DNA of 42,759 nucleotides from JAPLKX01 sp035530195 (GCA_035530195.1 DATKVG010000098.1:1-42759), one strand, 5' to 3'. Shown: positions 34,301-42,443, counted from the stretch's first letter. Made by a program: numbers and translations. The notes: a model not told the origin generated them from the sequence alone.

Positions 34301-36139
34301 ATGCGCTTGATTGCACTTGCCATCACACTGGCCCTCGCAGTGCCCGCGGCCCTTGCCCTCGATCTCAGCGGCACCGTGGTCGACTCTGCCGGTAAACCTA
34401 TCGCGGGCGCATCCGTTTGGCTGTGCCAGGACCTCGATATCGCCGCCACGCAATCCGACGCTTCGGGCGCATTTGCCTTTCACGACGTCCGCCCGGAATC
34501 CGCGGTCGTTGCCGCCAAAAAGGACGGCTACAGCCTCGGCGGCGTCGAAACCCATGCGCCGGGCGCCGGGCCTGTGGCGATTGCGCTGGGCGAACGGGAT
34601 ACACTCGAGGTCGTTGTGAAAGACGATCAGTTTGCACCTTTGCCCGGCGCTACTGTTACGCACCTGACGCTCAACGCCCTCCTCACGGTTCCGGCGGGCA
34701 TACTCGCCGAAAAAAGCGATTTCCCTTCTTTTGTGAGCGGGGACGACGGCGTCGTCAAATTCGATTGCGCACCCCGCGGCGGCATGGTTGGGCTGGTGCT
34801 GTCGCATCGGGCGTATGCTACGACGTTCGCACCGTTCCTGAAGGTGGGGGCTGGGGCAGCCCCTGTGCAGATGTATCCCGGCGCCAAGGTACGCGGGCGC
34901 GTGGCCGCTCCGGATGCCCCGGCCGCGCCGCGGGCCCGTGTCGCCCTATACAGGACCGACGGGGAGACGTTTGACGACCCGGTGCTCGTGGTGGCCGATC
35001 CCGAAGGCTACTATCACGCCGTCGTCAAGCCGGGCGACTACTATATCGCCGTCCGCCATCCCAACTACGCTTCGCCCGAACCCGTGAAGATTCCTCTGCC
35101 GGCGGGAGGCGAGCCGAGCGTGGTCAATCTGAGTCTCGTGGCGCCACACGTCATTGAGGGCAAGGTGCTGCTGCCGGACGGCGCGCCGTGCTCGAACGTC
35201 GCCGTCAGCTACGTGGTGCGAGGCGCGCTCTATGCCGAAACCCTCACGCAGATCGACGGCTCGTTCCGCTTCCTGGTTCCGCAGGCGGAGGGGGCCGTCC
35301 GCGTGGCCGCGCCGCCGGGCTACATGACGGCCATCTATTTTGAGACGCCCATCAAGGGCACGTTGCCCGACCGGGTCGAACTCTCGCCGATCCGCCTGAC
35401 CGCGCTGCCCATAATCGAAGGAACCGTCACCGGCGAGGACGACGCGCCCGCGGCCAACGTGCTGGTATCTTCTACCAACTTGGACATCGAGGCCAGGGCC
35501 ATTACGGGCGACGGCGGCAGGTTCCAATTGAAACTGGTGCAGGCCCCGCCCGACGGCCGCGTTGTCGTCCGTGCCGAGCACGCACAACGGTTCCAGCGGG
35601 CCGGCGCCGAACTCGACGTCAAAAACATCAAGCCGCTACGTCTCGCGCTTGCGCCTTTCGAACCGGCCGTCGAGCCGCGGAGCCTTCAGCCTACCGATAA
35701 TGACCTGACTGAAATGGTTGGCAGGCCGGCCCCGCCGCTCGATTGCGCGTCCTGGCTAAACGCGGAGCCAGTTACGCTCGACGAACTAAAAGGCAAGGTG
35801 GTCGTCCTGCTGTTCTGGGGCGGGTTTGACGACCGGGCCGCGTCCCGCGACGTGATCGACGAATTCCGCGCCGTATACGACCTCTACCAGCCTGTTGGCG
35901 ACGTGGCCGTCATCGGCGTACACGACAGCGGCAGCAGCGCCGATGAAACCCGAAAGTATCTCGAAACCTTCAACGTCACCTTCCCCGTGGGCTGTGACTC
36001 GGAACCCGGCAAGACGTTCGAAGCCTACCGCGTTCGTTATGTGCCGCAGGTGGTCCTGCTGGACAAGAAAGGCAATCTCCGCTACTTCCAAACCCACGGT
36101 CGCCTCCTCGAACTCATCAAGAGCCTGAGAAGAGAATAG
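34301..36139 (+). CDS. Exported carboxypeptidase-regulatory-like / redoxin-fold protein
   Basis: A 612-residue protein with a signal peptide (1-19, 'PAALA'). Several beta-sandwich repeats of the carboxypeptidase regulatory type follow ('LSGTVVDSAGKPIAGASVWL', 'IEGKVLLPDGAPCSNVAV', 'IEGTVTGEDDAPAANVLV'). A C-terminal thioredoxin-like domain (about 475-610) reads 'LKGKVVVLLFWGGFDDRAASRD'. The usual CxxC at that position is absent, so a redox role is unlikely; 'YVPQVVLLDKKGNL' keeps the cis-Pro loop. GGGAG precedes the ATG at 34301; the open frame upstream is a shadow of manA. Confidence 0.85.
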   Translation: MRLIALAITLALAVPAALALDLSGTVVDSAGKPIAGASVWLCQDLDIAATQSDASGAFAFHDVRPESAVVAAKKDGYSLGGVETHAPGAGPVAIALGERDTLEVVVKDDQFAPLPGATVTHLTLNALLTVPAGILAEKSDFPSFVSGDDGVVKFDCAPRGGMVGLVLSHRAYATTFAPFLKVGAGAAPVQMYPGAKVRGRVAAPDAPAAPRARVALYRTDGETFDDPVLVVADPEGYYHAVVKPGDYYIAVRHPNYASPEPVKIPLPAGGEPSVVNLSLVAPHVIEGKVLLPDGAPCSNVAVSYVVRGALYAETLTQIDGSFRFLVPQAEGAVRVAAPPGYMTAIYFETPIKGTLPDRVELSPIRLTALPIIEGTVTGEDDAPAANVLVSSTNLDIEARAITGDGGRFQLKLVQAPPDGRVVVRAEHAQRFQRAGAELDVKNIKPLRLALAPFEPAVEPRSLQPTDNDLTEMVGRPAPPLDCASWLNAEPVTLDELKGKVVVLLFWGGFDDRAASRDVIDEFRAVYDLYQPVGDVAVIGVHDSGSSADETRKYLETFNVTFPVGCDSEPGKTFEAYRVRYVPQVVLLDKKGNLRYFQTHGRLLELIKSLRRE

Positions 36140-36170
36140 TTGGCCCCCCGGCCGCGCTTCCCAGCGCGCT

Positions 36171-36193
36171 TTGTGGGGGGTGTCCCCCTTTTT
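36171..36193 (+). terminator. Intrinsic terminator after the redoxin-fold gene
   Basis: GGGGGG (36175-36180), TGT, CCCCC (36184-36188), then TTTTT, 35 nt after the stop at 36139. A larger alternative hairpin with CCCCCC at about 36144 is possible. Confidence 0.6.
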
Positions 36194-36312
36194 GAGCGGG
36201 CTTTGGATCTCCGTCGCCACCTTCTATCCAAAAGCTGACGTAGGCGTCGGCTCTCAGCCGCATCTTCCAGCCCGCGCCGTCCCTACCAGAAGACTCGAAC
36301 CAAAGACACAGA

Positions 36313-36433
36313 CCTCTTTGGACGCCACGGGTTCCGAGCGAGGGGATCCTCACGCCCTGCCATAAAGGGCCATGAACAAAAGCCTTAGCCAGCGGCTGGC
36401 AGGGCTCAGGAAGACAGGCTTTGGCGCGGGCTT
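36313..36433. repeat. Dispersed intergenic repeat, copy 3
   Basis: Nearly identical to copy 1 (about six differences in 121 bp), with a fully matched 9-bp inner stem GCCCTGCCA/TGGCAGGGC. It is followed by two further palindromic elements. Confidence 0.85.
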
Positions 36434-36442
36434 TTCCTTTGG

Positions 36443-36519
36443 TGTCATTCCGAGGAGCGCTGGTGCACGGTTTTGACTCTCAGTTCGAGAACCTGAGCCC
36501 AGCGCGACGTGGGAATCCC
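36443..36519. repeat. Palindromic intergenic element (GTCATTCCGAGG type)
   Basis: GCGCTGG (36457-36463) pairs with CCAGCGC (36499-36505), and ATTCC (36447-36451) with GGAAT (36512-36516). The outer sequence GTCATTCCGAG...GGGAATCCCC resembles the repeat class of copies 1-3. Confidence 0.55.
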
Positions 36520-36575
36520 CCTGGTATTGTTGCCGGCGCGGGTTTCATGAGGGACGATTGGCCTCCTTCGGTTCC

Positions 36576-36603
36576 GAGCGGGGAGAAGAGGCTTTCCCCG
36601 CTC
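36576..36603. repeat. 9-bp perfect stem with GAGCGGGGA arms
   Basis: GAGCGGGGA (36576-36584) pairs with TCCCCGCTC (36595-36603). It is preceded by GGTTCCGAGCG, which is shared with the dispersed repeat. Confidence 0.5.
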
Positions 36604-36635
36604 AGCACAAAGGTTATCCTGCGCCCACGACACAC

Positions 36636-36665
36636 AAAAAACCTGAGGGCGCGAGGCCCTCAGGT
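36636..36665 (-). terminator. Intrinsic terminator of rpsT
   Basis: The minus strand has ACCTGAGGGC paired with GCCCTCAGGT (10 bp; 36656-36665 and 36641-36650) around a 5-nt loop, followed by TTTTTT, 24 nt after the rpsT stop. The plus strand also shows TTTT, so it may be bidirectional. Confidence 0.85.
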
Positions 36666-36688
36666 TTTATTCACAAATGCCGGGAAAA

Positions 36689-36949
36689 TTACAGCGAGTT
36701 CGCCCGGCGCTGGAGCATCGATTTCTTTCGCGCGGCGCTGTTGGGGTGAATAACGCCTTTCAACGCGGCCCGGTCGATCTCGGACAGCGCCTCCGGCAGC
36801 AGGCTCTTTACCTGCGCCGCATCCTTGGATTCGAGTGCCGTCAGCGTGGTTTTCAGGTGCGTCTTGAGCCGGCTTTTCACGGCCACATTACGTTGACGCC
36901 GGCGTTCGTTGGTGACAATTCGCTTTTTGGCCGACTTTATCTTCGCCAT
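36689..36949 (-). CDS. rpsT: 30S ribosomal protein S20
   Basis: An 86-residue, very basic alpha-helical protein that binds 16S rRNA early in small-subunit assembly. 'MAKIKSAKKRIVTNERRRQRN' and the C-terminal 'AALKGVIHPNSAARKKSMLQRRAN' are unmistakable, and the length is normal. It is monocistronic, with its own terminator and a likely promoter upstream (37012-37041). The ATG is at 36947-36949. Confidence 0.97.
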   Translation of the reverse strand: MAKIKSAKKRIVTNERRRQRNVAVKSRLKTHLKTTLTALESKDAAQVKSLLPEALSEIDRAALKGVIHPNSAARKKSMLQRRANSL

Positions 36950-37011
36950 TCTGGTCTTTGACTCCGCTTCAATGCGCTAGGGTGATTTTCACGTAAAACA
37001 AACAGCACCAA

Positions 37012-37041
37012 AGCTTACCAAACTGCCAGCACGGGTGTCAA
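37012..37041 (-). promoter_or_regulatory. Possible sigma-70 promoter of rpsT
   Basis: Minus strand: a perfect TTGACA (37036-37041), 18 bp, then TAAGCT (37012-37017), a weak -10. It lies about 60 nt before the rpsT start. Confidence 0.4.
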
Positions 37042-37096
37042 ATTTCCATCGCCTCGCCCGGAGAGCCGCACAAATGGGCCGATCGCACTTTTATGC

Positions 37097-37125
37097 TTGC
37101 AAACCTCCGCCTATGAGAATATCAT
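37097..37125 (+). promoter_or_regulatory. Possible sigma-70 promoter of the pseudopilin gene
   Basis: TTGCAA (37097-37102) and TATCAT (37120-37125; five of six) with 17-bp spacing. It predicts a leader of about 120 nt, ending in an AGGCCGTT/AACGGCCT hairpin (37216-37234) just before the ribosome binding site. The remaining 302-nt gap (36950-37251) shows nothing else. Confidence 0.4.
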
Positions 37126-37251
37126 GGTATCAGCCTGAGTTGTGGGGGCCGCTGTGCGCGGCGCGGAACGTAAAGAATTAGGCACCTTTCCCGATGTAGG
37201 CCGCGTGCAGGAACAGGCCGTTTGCAACGGCCTCACGGAGGGAAGCTCGGC

Positions 37252-38151
37252 ATGAGGAATCGCGGTTTTACCCTTATTGAACTGCTGGTCGTGATCGCCA
37301 TCATATCGATCCTGGCGGCGCTGCTGATGCCGGCGCTTGCGCGCGCGCGAGAAGCCGCAAGGCGGGTCAGTTGCGCCAACAACCTCAAGCAGATGGGCCT
37401 GGTTTTCAAAATGTACGCCAACGAAACGCCCGGCAACATTTACCCGCCGGCCCGGGCCTGGCAATGCGCGCCGGACGGCGTCGAACGCAATCCCGTTGAC
37501 GTCTGGTACCCGATTCCCGAGGCGTACGGCCTGTACCCGGCCTACCTCGACGATTTGAAACTGTTGGAGTGCCCGTCGGATCCCCAAGCCACCGGCTCCA
37601 CCAAGCAGTACCGCCAGTACAATAACGCAACCATGCCGGTGATGCCGTGCCGCGTCGCCGATTCTTCGTATTACTACCTCCCGTGGATTATCGACGACCA
37701 GACCATGCTGGCGTCCGGCATCGGGCCAAACATCCTGCCGTTCAACTACAACACGGACCTCAAACTCGAGTTTACCGTCGCCATCATCGTCCTCCAGGAA
37801 GATTTCACCAAATGGGGCAACAGAGAAAACGACGGGTCATTCATGAACAAGGAACTGCTGCATAACGGCCTGACCGTATGGCGCATCCGGGAAGGCGTCG
37901 AACGGTTCAGCATCACCGATATCAATAATCCGACGTACGGCGTCAAAGCGCAAAGCGATATTGCCATCATGTTCGATCAGATCAGCGCTACCAACCCCCG
38001 CGTCATGAACCACATCCCCGGCGGCATCAATGTCCTTTACATGGACGGGCACGTGGAGTTCATCCGGTATCCGACCCGGTCGCCGGCGTCCGTGGCGTTC
38101 GCGACGTTTGCCTCAACCGTTTTCCCCGCCGAGGCGGCGCCCACCCCGTAA
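37252..38151 (+). CDS. Type IV pseudopilin-like protein (DUF1559-like)
   Basis: A 299-residue protein with a type III signal sequence 'MRNRGFTLIELLVVIAIISILAALL'-type: cleavage after G5, mature F+1 and the conserved E+5 (E10). A long hydrophobic helix and 'REAARRVSCANNLKQMGL' follow, typical of the PVC pseudopilins. The C-terminus has 'GGINVLYMDGHVEFIRYP', the H-X9-DG-type domain, here with ten residues between H and DG. It is probably assembled by a type II secretion-like machine after processing by the prepilin peptidase. GGAGGGA precedes the ATG; the frame upstream is open for ten codons but unlikely to be used. Confidence 0.9.
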   Translation: MRNRGFTLIELLVVIAIISILAALLMPALARAREAARRVSCANNLKQMGLVFKMYANETPGNIYPPARAWQCAPDGVERNPVDVWYPIPEAYGLYPAYLDDLKLLECPSDPQATGSTKQYRQYNNATMPVMPCRVADSSYYYLPWIIDDQTMLASGIGPNILPFNYNTDLKLEFTVAIIVLQEDFTKWGNRENDGSFMNKELLHNGLTVWRIREGVERFSITDINNPTYGVKAQSDIAIMFDQISATNPRVMNHIPGGINVLYMDGHVEFIRYPTRSPASVAFATFASTVFPAEAAPTP

Positions 38152-38158
38152 AAGTAGA

Positions 38159-38186
38159 AAACCATGCCCAACTACGGGCATGGTTT
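38159..38186 (+). terminator. Likely terminator hairpin after the pseudopilin gene
   Basis: AAACCATGCCC (38159-38169) pairs perfectly with GGGCATGGTTT (38176-38186) around ACTACA-like six bases, eight nt after the stop. Only three T end the stem, so termination strength is uncertain. It sits between convergent genes. Confidence 0.5.
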
Positions 38187-38213
38187 CCGGAGGGGGGGCA
38201 GCAGATGCCGCCG

Positions 38214-38630
38214 TCAGCGGCGGTGAGGAAAAAAGATCGGGTGACGTAACAACTTTCTGACAAACAGGCCGGCCATAAACAGAATAAAGCCCAGAAAAAC
38301 ACAGACCCACCCCCCCGCGTAAATGCCCACCGCCAACTTACCCGAATGCAGCATCCAACCAACCCCGCAGCAACCTGCTCCAATCAGCGCCAGCAGGATG
38401 CCCGTGACGGCATAATCCTGGCGGGTCCCGCTCGACAACGGTTCGGCCACCCCCATCAGGTCCATCAGACCTTGAACGGACTCGACCAGTTCCGGCTTTT
38501 TGTCTATCCTCTCGAGCAATGCCAGCCGAACCCGGTGCTCCAGCCAAATTCGGCCGAAAACGCGAAGGATGCCGTACAACAGCACAGCCAAAACCAGCGC
38601 AAACGGCAGAATTACCAGGATCGGGTTCAT
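38214..38630 (-). CDS. Small inner-membrane protein, unknown function
   Basis: A 138-residue protein with an N-terminal TM helix (about 4-24), a cytoplasmic-looking charged segment ('ERIDKKPELVESVQGLMDLMG', about 40-62) and two further TM helices (about 74-92 and 97-121), ending in a basic tail. I recognise no family. It is divergent from the DUF4097-sigma factor operon with about 98 nt between the starts, so it may be controlled by that sigma factor; this is inference from position only. Confidence 0.65.
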   Translation of the reverse strand: MNPILVILPFALVLAVLLYGILRVFGRIWLEHRVRLALLERIDKKPELVESVQGLMDLMGVAEPLSSGTRQDYAVTGILLALIGAGCCGVGWMLHSGKLAVGIYAGGWVCVFLGFILFMAGLFVRKLLRHPIFFPHRR

Positions 38631-38728
38631 CTTCTTGCCCTTTCTGCCTGTTTGACCCGATGCGGAAGGGGATGGTTTCGGCCATCAAGGTGAAACCGAG
38701 CCTCTACTACGAAGGTCAGACAGACGGT

Positions 38729-39649
38729 ATGAGACGATTCCTTCGCAGCCTGTTTACCGCCGCGGCGATTGCCGTCGGCGTTCAACTCCTCGCCATCGGC
38801 GTCCTCGCAGCGCGGCTTCCCGACGTTGTGGGCGGCCCGGAAGTCCGCGAGACGCGCCGCCTGCGCCTTCCCAAGGCCAAAACCCTGCGGTTGACCAACA
38901 GCAACGGCTGGGTGCGCGTCAGGACGCACGACTTGCCCGATATCGAGCTCGACGCCGACATCCGGATCTACTCCCGCGTCTCGGACAAAACCGACGTCCT
39001 GGCCAGTTACGCCAAATCGCTCATACAGGTCACCCCCGACGCCGATTCCCTTAACATCCTCACCGAACCCGAAGGCAGGGCCCCCTACGCCGCCGACGTC
39101 TCCGTCGACTATACCATCCTCGTCCCGCTCGAAACCGACATCTACATAAAAAGCATCAACGGAAACATCTGGATCTCCAAAGGGTGCGGCGGCGTCGAGG
39201 TGTCCGGCCAAAACACCGACATCGAAATAGCCGACCCCGGCGGCCCCGTCAGCGCAAAAAGCACCAACGGCCGCGTCCGCGTCACCAATGCGCCCGCCGG
39301 TGCAACAATTGACACCATCAACGGTAATGTCTACGTCCACATGCTCGGAGGCGCTTTTTCGGCCAACACCATAAACGGCTCGATTGTGGCTCGGTTGCTC
39401 GACCCCCACGTGGAACAGTGCCGCCTTGAAACTCAAAACGGCGGAATTACACTGGTGATGCACCCCGAGTGTGGCGCTACCGTCGAGGCTCAGACTGTAC
39501 AGGGTATTGTCAAGTGCGACATGCCCGTCGACGGCGACCCGCACCCCAGGCGAAAACGATACTTGAACGCCACCATCGGGTCGGGGCATACTGGCGTCCG
39601 AATGGAGACACTTAACGGCAACATCTGGCTCGTGGGGAACGCACCATGA
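38729..39649 (+). CDS. DUF4097-like beta-repeat protein
   Basis: A 306-residue protein with an N-terminal signal or anchor segment (about 5-27). Repeated short beta-strand motifs follow ('SINGNIWISKGCGGVEV', 'STNGRVRVTNAP', 'TINGNVYVHM', 'TINGSIVARL', 'TLNGNIWLV'), the hallmark of DUF4097 putative adhesin or envelope proteins with a beta-helix-like fold. The frame is open upstream, with other ATGs at 38660 and 38672; I chose 38729 because the signal segment begins there, although no good ribosome binding site is visible. Its TGA overlaps the ATG of the sigma factor gene. DUF4097 proteins are often found beside ECF sigma factors. Confidence 0.78.
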   Translation: MRRFLRSLFTAAAIAVGVQLLAIGVLAARLPDVVGGPEVRETRRLRLPKAKTLRLTNSNGWVRVRTHDLPDIELDADIRIYSRVSDKTDVLASYAKSLIQVTPDADSLNILTEPEGRAPYAADVSVDYTILVPLETDIYIKSINGNIWISKGCGGVEVSGQNTDIEIADPGGPVSAKSTNGRVRVTNAPAGATIDTINGNVYVHMLGGAFSANTINGSIVARLLDPHVEQCRLETQNGGITLVMHPECGATVEAQTVQGIVKCDMPVDGDPHPRRKRYLNATIGSGHTGVRMETLNGNIWLVGNAP

Positions 39650-40281
39650 CTCCGCAATCGGCGGCCCGCGCCGCGGCGGCGGTTTGGCCATCTGAGGATG
39701 AGACCTCCGTGGCTGAGACCGCAAAAACCAATGCCGACAATAACGACCTCGAACTGGTCGTTAAGGCCAAAGACGGCGACACCGAAGCGTTTGGCGAGCT
39801 GGTCAACCGCCATCAACGGATGGTGTATAATCTGGCATACAGGTTCATGCGCGACCCGCTGCTCGCCGAAGATGCCGCGCAGGAATCGTTTATAAAAGCG
39901 TTCCGCCTACTTGGCGGATTCCGGGGCGACTGCCATTTCTCGACTTGGATGTACAGAGTGACCGCCAGCGTATGCCTGTCGGAACTCGACCGCCGGAAAA
40001 AGCGGGCCGAGATCGAGTTGTTACCCGCCCATGAAAAGCAACAGGCGCCCGCTGGATTCGATAAGCTCGACATGCCGGAAATCATGCGCCAATGCGTGCG
40101 AAAGCTCCCGGCGCGCTATGCCAATATTGTTACGCTTTATTACTTAAAAGAGGTCCCCTACGAAGAGATTGCCCGGGGAATGAAAATCCCAATAGGCACG
40201 CTCAAGACGTGGATGTACAGAGCCCGGGCGCAGTTGCGCAACATCCTGGAGAGGGAGTTCAAGCTGCATGGACTGCCGTAA
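39646..40281 (+). CDS. ECF-type RNA polymerase sigma factor
   Basis: A 211-residue sigma-70 family protein. Region 2 is at about 50-115 ('FGELVNRHQRMVYNLAYRFMRDPLLAEDAAQESFIKAFR', 'FSTWMYRVTAS'). Region 4 is at about 148-205 ('CVRKLPARYANIVTLYYLKEVPYEEIARGMKIPIGTLKTWMYRARAQLR'). It would direct RNA polymerase to a stress- or envelope-related regulon, probably including this operon. A 40-residue N-terminal extension is not conserved in the family, so a later start is possible. The ATG overlaps the upstream stop (ATGA), and its 3' end overlaps the next gene by 14 nt. Confidence 0.93.
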   Translation: MTPQSAARAAAAVWPSEDETSVAETAKTNADNNDLELVVKAKDGDTEAFGELVNRHQRMVYNLAYRFMRDPLLAEDAAQESFIKAFRLLGGFRGDCHFSTWMYRVTASVCLSELDRRKKRAEIELLPAHEKQQAPAGFDKLDMPEIMRQCVRKLPARYANIVTLYYLKEVPYEEIARGMKIPIGTLKTWMYRARAQLRNILEREFKLHGLP

Positions 40282-40699
40282 CCCCAAAAAGACGGATGAA
40301 GCCATCCAGTCGTTGCTGCGGGCCGAGCCCATGCGGTCGGTTCCGCCCGGTTTTGGCCGCAAGGTGAAGGTGCGCGTGACGCTTGCGGCCATGCTCGATT
40401 GGGAACGGCAACGTTGGCGCTATCTGAGTGCGACCGCCTTATTGGGGCTGTTCGTGGCACTGGTGTGTATCGTGGTGCCCGCACTTTTCCCCCGGGCGCT
40501 GGAACTGGCAATCAGCTATCTGGTGCCGGGCGGCGCCGGCTACGCCGATTATGTTTATGCGCTCAGCCTGGCCTGGTACGGCGGTTACACGATAGCCGCC
40601 CTCATAGGTTTACTGGCAGTAGCTTCCCTGGCCGCGGCGGCCGCACTTGGCTATTTGCTTCAACGCAGGCGATCGTGGAGCCCCATGGGCCGATCCTGA
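40268..40699 (+). CDS. Putative membrane anti-sigma or accessory protein
   Basis: A 143-residue protein whose ATG lies inside the 3' end of the sigma factor gene. The cytoplasmic N-terminus (1-50) contains 'SVPPGFGRKVKVRV', a pattern I associate with anti-sigma membrane proteins. Two hydrophobic regions follow (about 53-75 and 98-132) and a basic tail. No HxxxCxxC zinc motif is present, so a classic ZAS anti-sigma domain is absent. The role is inferred from position. Its last 40 nt overlap the convergent CoA-transferase gene. Confidence 0.65.
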   Translation: MDCRNPKKTDEAIQSLLRAEPMRSVPPGFGRKVKVRVTLAAMLDWERQRWRYLSATALLGLFVALVCIVVPALFPRALELAISYLVPGGAGYADYVYALSLAWYGGYTIAALIGLLAVASLAAAAALGYLLQRRRSWSPMGRS

Positions 40700-42219
40700 A
40701 AGATCTCCGGCGCCATGAGCGGCACTTCCCCCGGAATGATCGGAGCAAATTCCATCTTCTCCACGAGGTCCCGCTGAATATCCACGCCCGGCGCAACCTC
40801 GAGCAGCAGCAACCCTTCCGGAACCAGCTTAAACACGCAACGTTCCGTGATGTAGAAAATCTGCTGGTTTTGACGGAGGGCCGTCTTCCCGCTGAACGTG
40901 ATCTGATGAACGTTGTTGACAAACTTGGCCACTTTCCCGTGCTGGCGGATGACCAATTTCCCGTTCTCGACGCACGCGGCCAGCGACCCGGCGGCAAACT
41001 CCCCGCAAAACAGGCATTTGCGGGCCGACTGCGTGATGTTGATAAACCCGCCGGCCCCAATCAGCCTGGAACCCAGCTTGCTCACATTGACATTGCCCTC
41101 GCGGTCGACTTCCGCCAGCCCCACGCAGGTGAGGTCGAGGCCGCTGCCGTCGTAGAAATCGAACATCGAGGGCTGGCTAATGAAAGAGTCCGGGTTCTTG
41201 GCGGGGCCGAAATTCAAACCGCCTTCCGGAAGGCCGCCGAATACGCCGATCTCCGTACTCAGCGTAAGCGATTGCAACATGCCCTCTTCAAAGGCGACCC
41301 GCGCCACGCTCATTGGTATTCCCACGCCGAGATTAACCATCATGTTCGGGCGAAGTTCCATCGCCGCGCGCCGGCAAATCACTTTCTCAAGGTTAAGGGG
41401 CAACGGCTTGAGTTCGTCGTCGAGCGACACCCGTTTTGCGCCGGTGTACGAATCGTCGTGCTCGACAAAAAGCGTGTGCGGATGCATTTTCCGGCTTGTC
41501 GCCACCACCACGTAGTCTACGAACACGCCGGGTACCGTGACCGAGTGGGGGTGGGCCGGGTGGTCAACCAGCCCCTCGACCTGGGCAATCACAAACCCCC
41601 CGCAATTCCTTACCGCCATCGCCACCTCGAGGTTCTCCATCGTGAGCGCCTCGTCTTCGTTGGTGATGTTGCCGGTCGGGTCCGCCGTCGTGCCCCGGAC
41701 TATCCCCACGTCAACGGGAAAGCTCTTGTAAAACAAGTATTCCCGACCGTCCAGTTGAATCACCTCGACCAGGTCTTCCGCCAGTTTCGTGCACTCGTTC
41801 ATCTTCCCGCCCTCGAGCCGCGGATCCACAAACGTACCGAGACCGACCGTCGTAATGAGGCCGGGCCGGTGCGCCGCAATTTCGCGGTACAACTGCGTCA
41901 TCGCGCCCTGCGGCAGGTTGTACGCCTCGCATTCGTTCGCCGCGATCATCTTGACCAGCAGGTGGTTCAGCCCCACGTGGCCCGCGATAAACCGCCTTAC
42001 CATCCCCGGGTAGGCGAAATGGTTCATCCCCTTGCGTTCCGCACTGAAAGGACCCAACCCCGCCGCATACACCACCGTCAGGTTCCGCGGTTTTCCGCTG
42101 GCTTCAAAAACCCGCCCAAACGCCGCAAAAACCTCTTCGCTCGGCAACGGGTTCACCAACACCGTCGACATGTCCGGTATCCGCGCGACCGCTTCCTCGG
42201 CTGTTACTACTTTGGCCAT
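40660..42219 (-). CDS. Acyl-CoA:acetate/3-ketoacid CoA-transferase, fused alpha-beta
   Basis: A 519-residue family I CoA-transferase in which the alpha half (about 1-260) and beta half (about 265-519) are fused, as in YdiF or propionate CoA-transferase. The catalytic glutamate is E323 in 'LSTEIGVFGGLPEGGLNFG', which forms the acyl-glutamyl-CoA intermediate. 'VGLGTFVDPRLEGGKMN' and 'VNLGVGIPMSVA' are the CoA-binding regions of each half. It moves CoA between short acyl acids such as acetate, propionate or 3-ketoacids; the exact pair is unknown. It is monocistronic and convergent with the sigma factor operon, with a 40-nt overlap. Confidence 0.92.
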   Translation of the reverse strand: MAKVVTAEEAVARIPDMSTVLVNPLPSEEVFAAFGRVFEASGKPRNLTVVYAAGLGPFSAERKGMNHFAYPGMVRRFIAGHVGLNHLLVKMIAANECEAYNLPQGAMTQLYREIAAHRPGLITTVGLGTFVDPRLEGGKMNECTKLAEDLVEVIQLDGREYLFYKSFPVDVGIVRGTTADPTGNITNEDEALTMENLEVAMAVRNCGGFVIAQVEGLVDHPAHPHSVTVPGVFVDYVVVATSRKMHPHTLFVEHDDSYTGAKRVSLDDELKPLPLNLEKVICRRAAMELRPNMMVNLGVGIPMSVARVAFEEGMLQSLTLSTEIGVFGGLPEGGLNFGPAKNPDSFISQPSMFDFYDGSGLDLTCVGLAEVDREGNVNVSKLGSRLIGAGGFINITQSARKCLFCGEFAAGSLAACVENGKLVIRQHGKVAKFVNNVHQITFSGKTALRQNQQIFYITERCVFKLVPEGLLLLEVAPGVDIQRDLVEKMEFAPIIPGEVPLMAPEIFQDRPMGLHDRLR

Positions 42220-42366
42220 TAGTGCGCCTCCATGTTACATCGACCCATTATGCGATGCGCGATTATGGCAGACAACACCCGCTTGTTCAAGATATGTAAT
42301 CGCATTTGGCTCACGGGGTTGCTTTCAGCGTGACAGGATAGTAGGATCTAAAAGGCCCTCCTTTGC

Positions 42367-42443
42367 GCGCCTGTAGCTCAGGAGGATAGAGCATCGGCCT
42401 TCTAAGCCGAGGGTCCCGCGTTCGAGTCGCGGCAGGCGCGCCA
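42367..42443 (+). tRNA. tRNA-Arg (anticodon UCU)
   Basis: The cloverleaf is complete. The acceptor stem GCGCCTG/CAGGCGC is perfect over 7 bp; the D-stem is GCTC/GAGC; the anticodon stem TCGGC/GCCGA has loop CTTCTAA, giving TCT; the T-stem CCGCG/CGCGG has loop TTCGAGT. The discriminator is G, followed by an encoded CCA (42441-42443). It reads AGA codons, and AGG by wobble. tRNA-Arg genes are frequent integration sites, and a broken CDS begins about 130 nt downstream. Confidence 0.96.

Larger units (their letters stand above)
36140..36688. other. Repeat-rich intergenic region
   Basis: No gene is seen in this 549-nt gap. It contains the terminator at 36171-36193, dispersed repeat copy 3 (36313-36433), a second palindromic element (36443-36519), a 9-bp stem (36576-36603) and the rpsT terminator (36636-36665). 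The stretch 36200-36310 shows no motif I recognise. Confidence 0.6.

Noticed and set aside
36451..36463. A CCGAGGAGCGCTGG match to the start of SAH riboswitches
   Set aside because: The remaining SAH aptamer is missing, no SAH-related gene follows, and the sequence is one arm of a palindromic repeat.
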